Positions 21,218 through 33,500 are shown, numbered from the stretch's first letter. The stretch: DNA of 64,000 bases from Haliclona indistincta (GCA_964017065.1 OZ024788.1:10022047-10086046); one strand, 5' to 3'. Numbers and translations: made by a program. Notes: generated by a model from the letters alone, not told the origin.

Positions 21218-24200
21218 TCACCATATTTTTAATTCAATGTCAATAGGAGGTAATCCGCTCTCCTTTCTTGCTTTATGCAAATCACCAACAGCAACATCAG
21301 CGGCCTCGTTGTAGGTAATACACATTTTTTTCAATGTGGTGTTAAACTTGAGTGCTGAAAGAATGATGTCAATTCGATTAACGTTATATATAGCACGCGA
21401 GATATCAATTGTTAGTAGTGACTTATTTGATTTCAGTGTCTTTGCAATGCGTTTGGCATCATCTTCCGAAATTTCTCTACCACAGAGGACTAAGTGAAGT
21501 AGAGTTGTGTTGTGTTCGAGTGCAGAAAAGATGAGTGAGATAATACGATTTTCTGATACAGTGCCTTTATGGCATGACAGCTCAAGATGTGTAAGTGACT
21601 TGTTCACTTGAAGCATTTCAGTGAGAGACCTAGCAGTGTCTGGATCAGTAGCTGTTATAGTTGTCATACTCAGATTTAAGTAGACCAGAGTGCTATTGTG
21701 TTGAAGGCTCTCAAAGATACATTGAGCTCCCAAGTCTGAAAACTTGATGTTTCCTGAAAGAATTAAATGTGTAAGCGACTTGTTCACTTGAAGCATTTCA
21801 GTGAGAGACCTAGCAGTGTCTAGATCAGTAGCTGTTATATTTGTCATACTAAGATTTAAATAGACCAGAGTGCTATTGTGTTGAAGGCTCTCAAAGATAC
21901 ATTGAGCTCCTGAATCTGAAAATTTGTTGTTTGCTGAAACATTTAAATGAGTAAGTGAATTGTTTTCTCGAAGCATAGTTGAGAGTAACCTAGCAGTGTT
22001 CGGATCTGTAACTGTTATATCACAATTGGTTAGATTCAATTTTACCAGAGTAGTATTATGTTGAAGACCTTTAAAAACACAATAAGCCCCAAATTCAGAG
22101 AAATTCATTAAACGTGCAAGATTTAGATGTGTAAGTGATCTGTTCACCTGGAGTATTTCAACAAGACTCTGAGCTGTGTCTGCTGTTATACCACTATTGC
22201 TTAGATTTAATCTCACCAGAGCAGTAGAGTTGTGTTGAAGGTGTTTAATAATGCTGCATACTTCTACCTCTGAAAGTAAAGATAGATCAAGTTCTGTAAG
22301 TGGCTCGTTATAAATGCATTTAATCTTAGCAGAAAATCTGGGGAAAAAGCGAGACCCTTTGATACTGAGTTTGGTAACAATTTTTGTATGCACCATTTCA
22401 GTTACGAAATCATGTAAAGCACTCCAAGTATCAACATCTGTTAATGTTAGTTCGCTAATTAAAGGAAATCTTTTGAGGTATAACGCTATATACTTCAATC
22501 CTGTAATAGATGGCTTATGCAACTGCAACACCAATTTTTCTGAAAAAGCAGAAGCTGATGTTGGCACTTCTCCACCGAAAGGGTTCTTTGAGAGTTCATT
22601 TAGCAGTAGTCTTAAACAATGGTCTTCAATGGGATCGTCTATTGTAAGATATAAAGTAGGTGTATTGGCAGTAGATGTGTATAGGAATGAGACAATGAAA
22701 TAGCCAACTGCAAAAAAATCAACTGGAATTAGACTTTTAGTAGTGCTTCCATTGGACATAAACTTACTAGGATCAACTAGCTGGGTTAGAGATGGCTGCT
22801 TAGCTTCGAAAAAGCAGTGAAGTATAGGTAAAACTTCATTAAGACTAGACTTACTAACATGATATGAAGATATGAATTGTTGTATTTCTGGATTATCTAA
22901 TTTTGTGAAGCCACAATAATACTGAAGCACGGCTTGAAAACGAGGACTTCCAAACATGTTCTTAAATACTCTGATCTGTTCACTAGAGTCCATCTGTGAA
23001 ATATGGTAAGCAGCAAGAAGCTCTTGAACTGAGAGATGAAGAAAGTTGTATGAAAGTGATTTGCTACAAAGTGCGAGCCCTTCAGTTGCTTGAAGAAGCC
23101 CTAAAGATGGAAGAATGATGTCAGATGTTAGCAAGTCTTCTAAATAAAAAATGATTTTTTCTTGCATGACACCATTATATGCTAATAAGCAAAGGTTATT
23201 TAGTTTAGACTTAAGTTCATCAGGAAGATCATTCAATGAGGACATCACTGGTAAAATAGTGTCAGGTTCATGAGTTTCTTTCTCTCGGACTATGCAGCAG
23301 AGTACAAGAGAACGGAATAGTTCATGGTGTGTGGTAGGTAGAGCACCCTTCATTGTCAGGAATATATGCACCAGTATTGCTGAATGAAGAGGTATATAGC
23401 AGTAACCTTCTATAACTGGGTGCTCTTCAAGATGCTGAACAAGTTGCTGGATTTGAGTTCTGTTGCCATCCAAGGCTTTCTCAATGAACTCGCGGATCTG
23501 TTTGTGAGTAAAACCAAGTATTTCCACTCGTCGATCAGCTATGTGGAGAAGGTTTCCTGTGGCAACTGGTCGAGAGGTGATTAGTACAGTACTTTGATGA
23601 AGAGAGAGCTTGTGTGGCTGTCGAAGTATAGTGGAGACAAGCGAGCTTTTCATCTTATTTGGTGGAAATTCATCCCATCCATCAAAAATAAACAAAACAT
23701 TCATTCCATCATTAGCTTGTAGTTGAGAAGCGGTGCTTTGAGACATTTCTGTATTACGAGCTGGTATAATGTCAGCTAAGGTGCTAGCATTCTGGATCGT
23801 TTCATCGCGCAAGTAAGCAAGTATTACTAAATCAAATTTCGCTAACCAGGAAGCACCTTGTGCCCATTGGTGGCAGATGTGGAGAGCAAATGTGCTCTTT
23901 CCTCCTCCTGGGGCTCCTTCAATAAGACATACTCTACCTGATGGTGGTGGTGGTAGCAAAACTAGTGGTTGAGGTGGTTGAGGTGATTGAGGTGGAAATG
24001 GAAAGAGGTCAACTAAGTCAATAGATTCCTTATGACGAAGAATTGTTTCAATCTTTCCTTGCTGTGCTAGTCTGATCATTTCCTCCTCCGGTCCTCCGCG
24101 TCGTATCTGTTCATCTTTAATCATTGCTAGTTGTATAAACTCACATCGTGGGAGGTGGGCCCAATGTTGGGAGGTGTGACTTTGCGATATAGATGTGTAC

Positions 24201-24676
24201 AGTTCCTTGAGGTAGGATGCATAAGAGGTGAGTGCTGGATTGGGATGAGGTGGTTGATTGAATGAGGCACCTGATTGAAGATATTTAATATAGCTTTATA
24301 TGATTTTTCATTAAAATCACTCACCTTTCTCATAATCTGACGAGCTGATGCTACTCTCTGTCAGCAGTTTTTGAACTTTCTCCACAAGATCAAGCATTTC
24401 ACATTCTCTAAAGGCTTGACACAATCGCTCGTATGTTGCATTTGTTCCTTGTCTTTTCTTCCATAATCTCAGCATCGCTATCTTCTGTGAGCGTACAGAA
24501 AAAGACGGGAAGGCACCAAGTATTTCTTGTTCGTCTGCTTCTGTTAGATCAAGGAATGGTGATATCCCTCTCCAGTCGGAAATTGAAAGAGAAATTTTAG
24601 CCAAATGCTTTTCTGAACATGTCTTGTTTATGTCAACCGCTGGCACTGCATCATCAGAGCCCGGAAGACCTGCCAT
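21218..24676 (-). CDS. NLR-C: intact Death-NACHT-LRR receptor
   Basis: Two exons on the minus strand: 24676-24325 and 24270-21218. The 54-bp GT-AG intron is phase 1, giving 1,134 residues. Residues about 20-105 form a Death domain (LAKISLSISDWRGISPFLDL). Then come the pre-NACHT linker, Walker A EGAPGGGKST, Walker B LFIFDGWDEFP, sensor VLITSRPVA, a helical region with FLHLSVQELLAAYHIS, and C-terminal LRRs including two copies of the 60-residue module. NLRs act in the cytosol as sensors that oligomerise through NACHT; the Death domain recruits signalling partners. The chosen start (MAGLPGS) is conserved in NLR-D and NLR-F, and an in-frame stop lies just upstream. The gene is divergent from ANK-C. 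The proline run before the P-loop is encoded by a variable triplet repeat. Ligand unknown. Confidence 0.93.
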
Positions 24677-24962
24677 AGCTGCAAAAATTGCTAGTACCTA
24701 GGGCGGGGCTCGTGTGACACGCCCTTTAGTCATAGATATTATATTGCCTACGGACTGGGATTGGACACTGGGCATTTCCGCTTTAGTGCTTTAGTGTATT
24801 CCCGCTCGAGCCACGCCCTGCTTGGATCTCAGTTGTTGACTCTGAATTTCAGATAGCTGCTCAACTTGTGTCGTGTGTGACTAGTGACTCATCTAGTGCA
24901 GTAGCATCACTCGTGATACACAGCTGACTACAGCAGCGCTGCATTATCGCAAGCTAGCAGCC
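24677..24962. promoter_or_regulatory. divergent promoter between NLR-C and ANK-C
   Basis: 286 bp between the two start codons. It is highly similar to 33659-33881 and 60546-60773, with an extra segment of about 65 bp around 24729-24795. It contains a GC box (GGGCGGGG near 24704), a CCACGCCC box near 24811, and a perfect TGACTCA (AP-1/bZIP-type) site at 24885-24891. No TATA box is obvious. Promoter function is inferred from position and conservation. Confidence 0.65.
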
Positions 24963-27174
24963 ATGGCTTCTCGCAGGATATCCAAGGACGAGTCGGCGGA
25001 GGTAGCCGGGGTTGGTGCACCACTCCCTCCTGTGCACGCGGCGATCATCAACAAGGATGTGAGCAAGCTAGCTGAGCTTATCCAGACGGGATCGGCTCAG
25101 GTTCATCCCGAGTCCCAGGAGACGCCACTACACACAGCTGCTCGTGTGGGCTCCATCGAATGTCTTCGCTGGTTACTGGAGAACAGAATCAAGTCCCCTC
25201 TAGGCTCTAGATCGCTCTCGTAGTGGCAGCACTCCCGCGCACTATGCAGCCGTGTACGGTAGACTGGAAGCCCTGAAGGTAACCTTGAATAGATAAACGT
25301 ACTAGTGCCTAATTTATGCACAAAACAACTCGAAAGATGCAATGTAGCCCATACTAGTTCTGTATTGTTACATAGATCTTCTACACAAGATCTATGAATT
25401 TTTTAAAGCAAAATAGCTAAAATCTTAGCATTGAATTTTTAATGTACTGTAGCCACTGACTGAGCTGTCGAACATTTGGTGAAGTTTCACTTGTCATCTT
25501 TTAGCTAAGCCTGGGGATAGTGTTGCTAGCCACTCTAGGGAATACTATTGGAATTCACAATATCTGCAGTGACGTATTGCACCTCTCCTCTCTTGTGTAG
25601 TTGGTAGTGTCACATGATCGACAGAGAAGCCAAGAGATTGCTGAACAGACAGATGACAGTGGACTCTCTATTCTCAGTTTAGCTACCTTGCAAGGTCTCC
25701 TCCACACACTCACTATAACACACTCTTGTGTCAGCAATGAATACACTATACAGGTAACCTGAAGATGGTTCAGTGGATTGTAGAGAACTTTGGTACTATT
25801 GGTCATATTGCTGACGGCAAGGGGAACCTGCCAATACACTTTGCAGCAGCTGGAGGTAGAATTCCCACTCTCTCTCTCCCTCTCCTCTCCTCTCTCTCTC
25901 CCTCTCTCTCTCACTCCTCCCTTCCCCTCTCTCCTTTCTTCCTGCCTTCCTTCCGCAATCAATCACTCGCTTTCTTACTCACCCATCCATTCAATCATTT
26001 ATTTATCTCTCTTCAGGGTCAATAAGCATTATCAAGTACTTTGTCCAGCAGTACGGTAAAGAATACGCTGAGAGAAGGGACAAATCTCAAACTGCCCCAG
26101 TCTACTATGCTGCTCAAGATGGTCAGTTTCTTCAACCCTCTCTGTCACTTTAAATTTTGGGCAATTTTTTTGTTGTAGGCAAGATCGATGTATTGAAATA
26201 TCTGGTGGATGGGGTGGGCGTGGACCCTGTAGCTAAGGACCTGTCAGGAATGAGTACTATACATGCTGCCTCTATGGGTCACCAGCTAGATGGTTAAGGT
26301 AGGACACACCCACCCACCAAGTTTATCAACTCCCTCCCTCTATCTCTCCCTCTCTCTCACTCTCTATCTCCCTTTCTCCCTCGATCCCTTCCTCTTTCCC
26401 CTCTCTCTTTAGTGGTTGGTGAACAAGGTTGGTCCTAAGAGCATTATTGACAAAACCAAAGATGGCGCAACTCCTCTACACATTGCAGCTGGTAAGAAAC
26501 CCAAATAACTAAAATTCACTAGCTCCTTTCATGTTTTTCTAGCTCATGGGTGCTCTGAGATGTTGCAGTTCTTTCTCGATAAATTGGAAGATAGGGATGA
26601 TATCAATGTGTTGGATCACATCCACGCTACACCTGCACACGATGCTGCTGAGTTTGGTCAGCAAGAGACACTCCTTATGTTACTGAAACACGGAGCTAAC
26701 ATCAGCATCAAGGATACCGTGAGTGTGTATAAAGTACCGTACATGAATGAGCTGAACACTGATTGGGACTACATGTGTGTCCCTAAAAAGTATTGAGTAG
26801 CATTATTTTTTCGCCTGTTCAATACGTGCAAAATATATAGCTTCCAAAATAGTTTATTTTGACTTGACAGTAAAAATTACCTTTTTGCATTGACTGCTCA
26901 ACAAGTGTCCATGTTAAGCTTTCATGTTTGTTTGAAGCTCGAGGGATGAGTACTGCTTCTCTGGGGTCCGAAAAAATTAAATTTTATTCAAACTGCACAG
27001 AAATTATCTCTGTATTTTACGAATTCCACAATCAGGGATCTTTGTTTAATTATGTGATTTTTAGAGATTGGCATTACTATTGGTTTAATTCTATAGGAGG
27101 ACAAGACACCATTTGAACTTGCTGTGGAGAAGCAGTTCACTGAGATAGCTCGCATGATCGGATGTTGAATTGTC
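24963..27174 (+). pseudogene. ANK-C: espin-like ankyrin-repeat gene, frameshifted and truncated
   Basis: Exons by comparison with ANK-D: 24963-25278, 25601-25694, 25754-25855, 26017-26121, 26179-26298, 26413-26491, 26543-26718 and 27097 to about 27170. Exon 1 has a 7-bp insertion (GGCTCTA near 25202) and exon 5 lacks two bases near 26290; both shift the frame. Exon 8 breaks after the codons for RMIG and reaches a stop (TGT TGA). It then runs, after part of exon 8 is lost, into a 2OG-dioxygenase fragment. The ankyrin repeats match espin-type order (NLPIHFAAAGG, GATPLHIAAAHG). All exon positions and splice sites are otherwise kept, so decay is recent. It shares its promoter region with NLR-C. 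A shortened protein could still be made from exon 1 alone. Confidence 0.85.
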
Positions 27175-27681
27175 GCTCACCAAGGGGCAGAGAGACTGCA
27201 GATGGATGGTACTAAGATGCCCATTGATAGGGTGTACTGTATGTCGAATCTACTACCAACACAAGTAACTGATCTACGCCTTGATCTCAACCCGGTTCAT
27301 CAGAAGGCACGCTCCAAGCTCATGACACTGGATCAGTTTAATCTCCAGGACATTATCCAGAAAACTGTCGAAAAAGCCGAGGCAGATGCTCAAGAACATG
27401 GTGAAACCATTATCACTACAGCTGGCGAGAACTGCTTGTTTTACGCAAACCCTTATGTTCTCCATCAGTCGCCAGTTAACAATTCCGATAAAATTGTTCG
27501 TAGAAGTTTTGTTCGATTGTTGTATACGGTTGATGAGCGTGATCGTATTGGAGACACCGTTAGTCCTGTTATCGGACCGTGCTATCCTTTCAAAATCAAG
27601 ACAATCACTGATATTTTACAACTACCAAGTGACATACAAGTGTCTTATCAAACTGACGTAACAAAATATCCCGTATTATGA
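27175..27681 (+). pseudogene. 3' exon fragment of a 2OG-Fe(II) dioxygenase-like gene
   Basis: An open frame reads HQGAERLQMDGTKMPIDRVY, then TQVTDLRLDLNP, and ends KYPVL at a stop (27679-27681). It holds NPYVLHQSPVNNS followed by RRSF, which fits the distal iron-binding His and the 2-oxoglutarate-binding Arg of the double-stranded beta-helix dioxygenases (H-X12-R-X-S). The proximal H-X-D is missing: it is visible in the second copy as GWHIDGHQG just before this point, but here the sequence joins ANK exon 8. The fragment is in frame with ANK exon 8 apart from one TGA. Catalysis is not expected. The family assignment comes from motif spacing only. Confidence 0.6.
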
Positions 27682-28050
27682 CATTATTAATAATATTTGC
27701 TCCTTGTTGTGTAAATAACAAAATCAATCAGTGTTTTATATATTTTGCAAATTAAAAAAATTATCACATAATTCCAAGAGTTTACTATCCTGTTGGCTGG
27801 TGTTGGGCATTTCTATGTCACAAGTTTACATACAGAGAGGATATAATTACAGTAGTCATGAATATCATTACAAAACAATGAATAACAAACAGTATAGCCA
27901 CTAATACTGCTGAGTGAACTTGTTATGTGACCTAGTCACATGATTATGCCCAATGCCCTCTAACAGAGCACATTCATGGTTGCATATTCTTAGGTAATGA
28001 ACTCTTGATAATGCTGCACTTTGTATCTAGTATCCTGTACCTAGTAATAC
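27682..28050. other. shared non-coding segment after the 2OG fragment
   Basis: Similar to 49912-50280, including TGCTCCTTGTTGTGTAAATAACAAAATC-type sequence (split here by small indels) and CTCTAACAGAGCA. No coding potential. It marks the common end of the ANK-2OG segment in both copies. Confidence 0.6.
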
Positions 28051-28436
28051 AAGAAAATTAAAAAGATTTCTATCGAAATCAAAAGGATGTAGGGTTGTGA
28101 AATCTACCACTGGTCAACAATGTAAACTAACAAGGAACAAGCATGGAATGGTAACACAATTGACTTGCTAACAGACCATAGATCCCTACATCAGTGGCTG
28201 CTGTAGTTGACTATAGCTAGTTCAGCTTAGCTTGTTGCTGTTGACTGACACCTGACGTGCATTCAGCTTGTGACAGCTTATGTACAGCCACTGATGTAGG
28301 GATCTATGGTCTGTTAGCAAGTCAATTGTGTTACCATTCCATGCTTGTTCCTTGTTAGTTTACATTGTTGACCAGTGGTAGATTTCACAACCCTACATCC
28401 TTTTGATTTCGATAGAAATCTTTTTAATTTTCTTGT
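28050..28436. repeat. large inverted repeat, arms about 151 bp, spacer about 84 bp
   Basis: The left arm 28050-28200 (starting ACAAGAAAATTAAAAAG) and the right arm 28285-28436 are nearly perfect reverse complements. They would fold into a long stem. The spacer (CTGTAGTTGACTATAGC and following) is not repeated. Confidence 0.9.
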
Positions 28437-29309
28437 TTGTGTCCTTTTTTTCTTTTTCAGTGAAGTACAGTTCAATATCATGCAATTACTGTGCCATCTT
28501 TGTTTCCACCATGAATTGGTTTGTTTTTCCTGTTGTTGATGGCCTTTCTTTATTATTAACAATTTTAAACTTGTAGCTAAATAATTATTGTTATGCTGTA
28601 GATATCAGCTCGCCTACGCATGCATGAATACATGCAGTGCATACGAGCCCCGCCCACACTTGTTTACGGCGGTTATAATTATCTGGCAAGGCAGAATGGT
28701 TATTCTGCGCTTGCTAGCTTACCGTTCTTCGAAGACTCCAGACAAATATGTGCTCTCCGTGATCTATACGGCGTGGCGATACTCAAGCTTGTGCTTGGTC
28801 ACGTGCGCTAACCACAGCTTGGTCACGTGCGTATTGCGCAATCACTATAATTATTAATGGCGTCTAACACTTAGCTGACATTGGATCACGATCGAGAAAT
28901 CGCAGAATTTATATCGCCGTTTCGCTAAAAACTAAGTTCAAAAGGCACATGCCAGGAGAATTTCACGACTGTTCGTGGGTGTTTTGGTCTCGGCACTGCT
29001 CACGTAAAGGTGCTAGGCGAGTGGAAGAAAGAAAGAAAGAAAGAAAGAAGAAAGAAGAAAGAAAGAAGAAAACGAAGATGACGAAACTCGAATTTCACCG
29101 TTTCCAGGTTCGTCACTTTAGTAACAATCTCGAGCAATCTCCTTGCTACTGTAAGATGGGGCAACGCCAGATAGCAGATTTAAGTGTCTTTGGACGTATA
29201 AAATTCATCACCAGGCGAAATATCAGCGTTTGAACGCTAATACATTGTATGTAGCCGCCATCTTGTTTTCTCGTTCAACCCTACATAGGGAGACACTACC
29301 GTGTCTCCC
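28051..29309. mobile_element. 1.26-kb insertion flanked by TAATA, starting with a large palindrome and ending with a hairpin
   Basis: The flank that is continuous near 50270-50300 (CCTAG, then AATA, then CAATGTATTTAC) is split here; TAATA stands on both sides (28046-28050 and 29310-29314). The left end is a 387-bp palindrome and the right end a perfect 11-bp-stem hairpin. Between them lies sequence with GAAA repeats (29021-29070) and no family-like reading frame. There are no terminal inverted repeats between the two ends. It could be one element or nested ones. The superfamily is not recognised. Confidence 0.55.
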
Positions 29310-29311
29310 TA
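29286..29311. repeat. hairpin, 11-bp stem, TACC loop
   Basis: TAGGGAGACAC and GTGTCTCCCTA pair perfectly around TACC. Position and left context (TAGCCGCCATCTTGTTTTC) match the hairpin at 2018-2042, but the arm sequences differ. Confidence 0.8.
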
Positions 29312-29314
29312 ATA

Positions 29315-30530
29315 CAATGTATTTACAGAGGGATAGTGATGTGCTTGTATAAGATGCAATCAATGCATGGTACTTGCCTTAACTAGGAGAAACTCCAATT
29401 GAAATGAGTGATGAATGATTCCATTGTTGTGATGGCTGCATCATCATTACAGTAGTATGTCACTAGTATGTGTCAACACAATGCGTAGTTCATTTCAGTA
29501 TACATACCAGTATTTATCATAGCAAGATAGCTGTTAAAGATATGAAACAGAAACTGAGTGTATCAATATTATATGAACATTGTTGTAAATACGACTGATT
29601 GATAAGCATGTTAATTTTTAAAAAGTCCCGTATTAGTTCTGCTACTCAGGTCCAATTTAATACTCTTATCGTGCCAACAATTATTACTGATTTACTGATC
29701 AAGACTTTGAATATTATATCATTGAACTAAAGGAGAATGACAGCTACAAGATATAACTCATATAACAGTCAGCCAAGTTGGCTATGTTTAGTGAATATCC
29801 ATGCAGCTGCTCAGTGCTCATAGTATTTTTTCAATAGTAGTAATTACTCTAGTGTCTTCTCTTGCTTTTAAAACCCTTCAACAGCAACACAAGTCAACAA
29901 TTGTATAACTATGTGATATAAATGAGACTATAACATCAATAAATGTGCCTCACCTAAGCTCATGAAAGATATCAATCTGAAATTTGTGTCAGCGATGTTG
30001 ATATTTCTCTGCTACATAAGACTATGTGAAGCAGAGTGGTATTGTGTGTATAGTATAATACTATCTTTACAGTACACAGGAGATTGAGATGTGTAAGTGA
30101 CTTGTTCACAGCTTGAAGTATTTAAGTGAGAGACCTAGCAGTGCCTGGATCAGCACCTGTTATACTTGTTCCACTGAGGTTCAAATATATCAGAGTTATA
30201 TTTTGTTGAATGCTTTCAAAGATGTACTGGTATGTTTCTGAAAATCTCCTATTCTATGCACAACCAATGCACCTCACATAAGCTTATGAAAGATATCGCA
30301 ATCGATTATAGTAGACAGCTTAAACTTATTCTATAGTGTCTTAGCGACATGTTAATATTTCTCTGCTAAATAAAATTTAAAATTCTTTAGCTGTCACAAA
30401 AATACAATTGATGTTTTAGACTTTTAAAAATATTGGTGACAAAAAAACATTGTAGATGTTAATTGGTGGTATAATTATTTCTCAATGAATGTGTGTTGTA
30501 TACCAGCTACTTAAATACATGTAAAATGGA
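29315..30530. other. 3' flank of NLR-D with decayed LRRs
   Basis: Cassette flank shared with the other NLR genes. On the minus strand, remnants reading like NKSLTHLN and NTTLLHIVL lie between about 29990 and 30260, with stops and frame changes. No intact gene. Confidence 0.65.
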
Positions 30531-33500
30531 TCATATTATCTTCATTAAATGAAAAAACTCAAAGTCAATAAAAGGTAATCCCCTCTCTTTTCTTGCTTTA
30601 TGCAAATCATCAATAGCAATTTCATCGTCCCAGTCGTAGTTAATACACATTTTTTTCAATGTGGTGTTAAACTTGAGTGCTGAAAGAATGATGTCAATTC
30701 GATTAACGTTAGCACGAGAGATATCAATTGTTAGTAGTGACTGATTTGATTTCAGTGTCTTTGCAATGCGTTCGGCATCATCTTTCAAAATTTCTCTACC
30801 ACGAACGACTAAGTGAAGTAGAGTTGTGTTGTGTTCGAGTGCAGAAAAGATGAGTGAGATAATACGATTAGCAGGTATAGTGTCCTTACATGACAGATCA
30901 AGATATGTAAGTGACTTGTTCACTTGAAGCATTTCAGTGAGAGACCTAGCAGTGTCTGGATCAGTAGCTGTTATAGTTGTCATACTAAGATTTAAGTGGA
31001 CCAGGGTGCTATTGTGTTGAAGGCTGTCAAAGATACATTGAGCTCCCAAGTCTGAAAAATTGTTGTTTCCTGAAAGATTTAGATGTGTAAGTGATCTGTT
31101 GACCTGAAGTATTCTAACAAGACTCTGAGCTGTGTCTGCTGTTATATCAGTATTGCGTAGCTTAAAGTTCACCAGAGTAGTAGTGTAGTGTTGAAGGTGT
31201 GTAATAATGCTGCATATTGCTACCTCTGGAACTGAAGATAGATCAAGTTCTGTAAGTGGCTTGTAATAAACACATTTAATCTTAGCAGAGAATCTGATAA
31301 AAAAGCGAGACCCTTTTATATTGAGTTTGGTCACAATTTTTGTATGCAGCATTTCAGCTACGAAATCTTGTAAAGCTCTCGGATTATCTACATTTGTTAA
31401 TGTTAGTTCACTGATTAAAGGAAATCTTTTGAGGTATGACGCTATATCCTTCAATCCTGTAATAGATGCCTCATGCAACTGCAACACCAATTTTTCTGAA
31501 AAAGCACCAGCTGATGTTGGCACTTCTCCACCGAAAGGGTTCTTTGAGAGTTCATTTAGCAGTAGTCTTAAACGATGATCATCCAACCATCGTCCTGTTC
31601 TAAGATATAAAGTAGGTGTATTATTAGTGTTAGACTCTTGTTCACATGAAAACAGGAAGGAAACAATGAAATATCCAACTGCAAGAAGGTCAACTGGAGT
31701 CAGTTCCAAGTCATAGAAAGGATTAGAATTAAAGTTATCATAGGACATAAACCTAATTGGATCAACAAGCTGGGTTAGAGATGGCTGCTTTGCTTCGAAA
31801 AAGCAGTGAAGTATAGGTAAAAATTCGCGAAGACGAGACATACTACCATGATATGAAGATATGAATTGTTGTATTTCTGGATTATCTAATTTTGTGAAGC
31901 CACAATAGTACTGAAGCACAGCTTGAAAACGAGGACTTCCAAACATTTTCTTAAATACTCTGATCTGTTCACTAGAGTCCATCTGTGAAATATGGTAAGC
32001 GGCAAGAAGCTCTTGAACTGAGAGATGAAGAAAGTTGTATGAAAGTGATTTACTGCAAAGTGTAAACCCTTGAGTTGCTTGAAGGAGCCCTAAAGATGGA
32101 AGATTGATGTCAGATGTTACCAAGTCTTCTAAATAAAAAATGATTTTTCCTTGTATGACACCCTTATATGCTAATAAGCAAAGGTTATTTAGTTTAGACT
32201 TAAGATCATCAGGAAGATCATTCAATGAGGACATCACTGGTAAAATAGTGTCAGGTTCATGAGTTTCTTGCTCTCGGACTATGCAGCAGAGTACAAGATC
32301 ACAGAATAGTTCATGGCGTGTAGTAGGCAAGGCACCCTTCATTGTCAGGAATATGTGCACCAGTATTGCTGAATGAAGCGGTATATAGCAGTAACCTTCT
32401 ATAACTGGGTGCTCTTCAAGATGCTGAACAAGTTGCTGGATTTGAGTTCTATTGCCATCCAAGGCTTTCTCAATGAACTCACGGATCTGTTTGTGAGTAA
32501 AACCAAGTATTTCCACTCGTCGATCAGCTATGTGGAGAAGGTTTCCTGTGGCAACTGGTCGAGAGGTGATTAGTACAGTACTTTGATGAAGAGAGAGCTT
32601 GTGTGGCTGTCGAAGTATAGTGGAGACAAGCGATCTTTTCATCTTATTAGGTGGAAATTCATCCCATCCATCGAAAATGAACAAAACATTCATTCCATCA
32701 TTAGCTTGTATTTGAGGAGCGGTGCTTTGAGACATTTCTGTATTACGAGCTGGTATAATGTCAGCTAAGGTGCTAGCATTCTGTATCATTTCATCGCGCA
32801 AGTAAGCAAGTATTACTAAATCAAACTTCGCTAACCAGGAAGCACCTTGTGCCCATTGGTGGCAGATATGGAGAGCAAATGTGCTCTTTCCTCCTCCTGG
32901 GGCTCCTTCAATAAGACATACTCTACCTGGTGGTAGTGGTGGTGGTAGCACAACTAGTGGTTGAGGTGAGTGTGGTGGAAATGGAAAGAGGTCATCTAAG
33001 TCAATAGATTCCTTATGACGAAGAATTGTTTCAATCCTTCCTTGCTGTGCTAGTCTGATCATTTCCTCCTCTGGTCCTCCGCGTCGTATCTGTTCATCTT
33101 TAATCATTGCTAGTTGTATGAACTCACATTGTGGGAGGTGGGCCCAATGTTGGGAGGTATGGCTTTGGGACATAGACGTGTACAGTTCCTTGAGGTAGGA
33201 TGCATAAGAGGCGAGTGCTGGATTGGGATGAGGTGATTGATTCAATGAGGCACCTGATTGGAGTTATTTAATGTAGCTTTATATAATTTTTCATTAAATT
33301 GCTCACCTTTCTCATGATCTGATGAGCTGTTACTACTTTCTGTCAGCAGTTTTTGAACTTCCTCCACAAGATCAGACATTTCACATTCTCTAAAGGCTTG
33401 GCACAATCGCTCGTATGTGGCATTTGTTCCTTGTCTTTTCTTCCATTGTCTCAGCATCGCTATCTTCTGTGAGCGAACAGACAAATGCGGGACGGTCCCA

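Noticed and set aside
27160..27180. TGA between ANK-C exon 8 and the in-frame 2OG fragment as a readthrough or selenocysteine codon
   Set aside because: The junction is a deletion breakpoint in a gene with other frameshifts, and no recoding element is visible.
32373..32573. Short plus-strand frame (MKRYIAVTFYNWVLFKML) seen again antisense in other NLR genes
   Set aside because: It is the antisense of the strongly conserved NACHT region, so its repetition only reflects conservation of the NLR exon.
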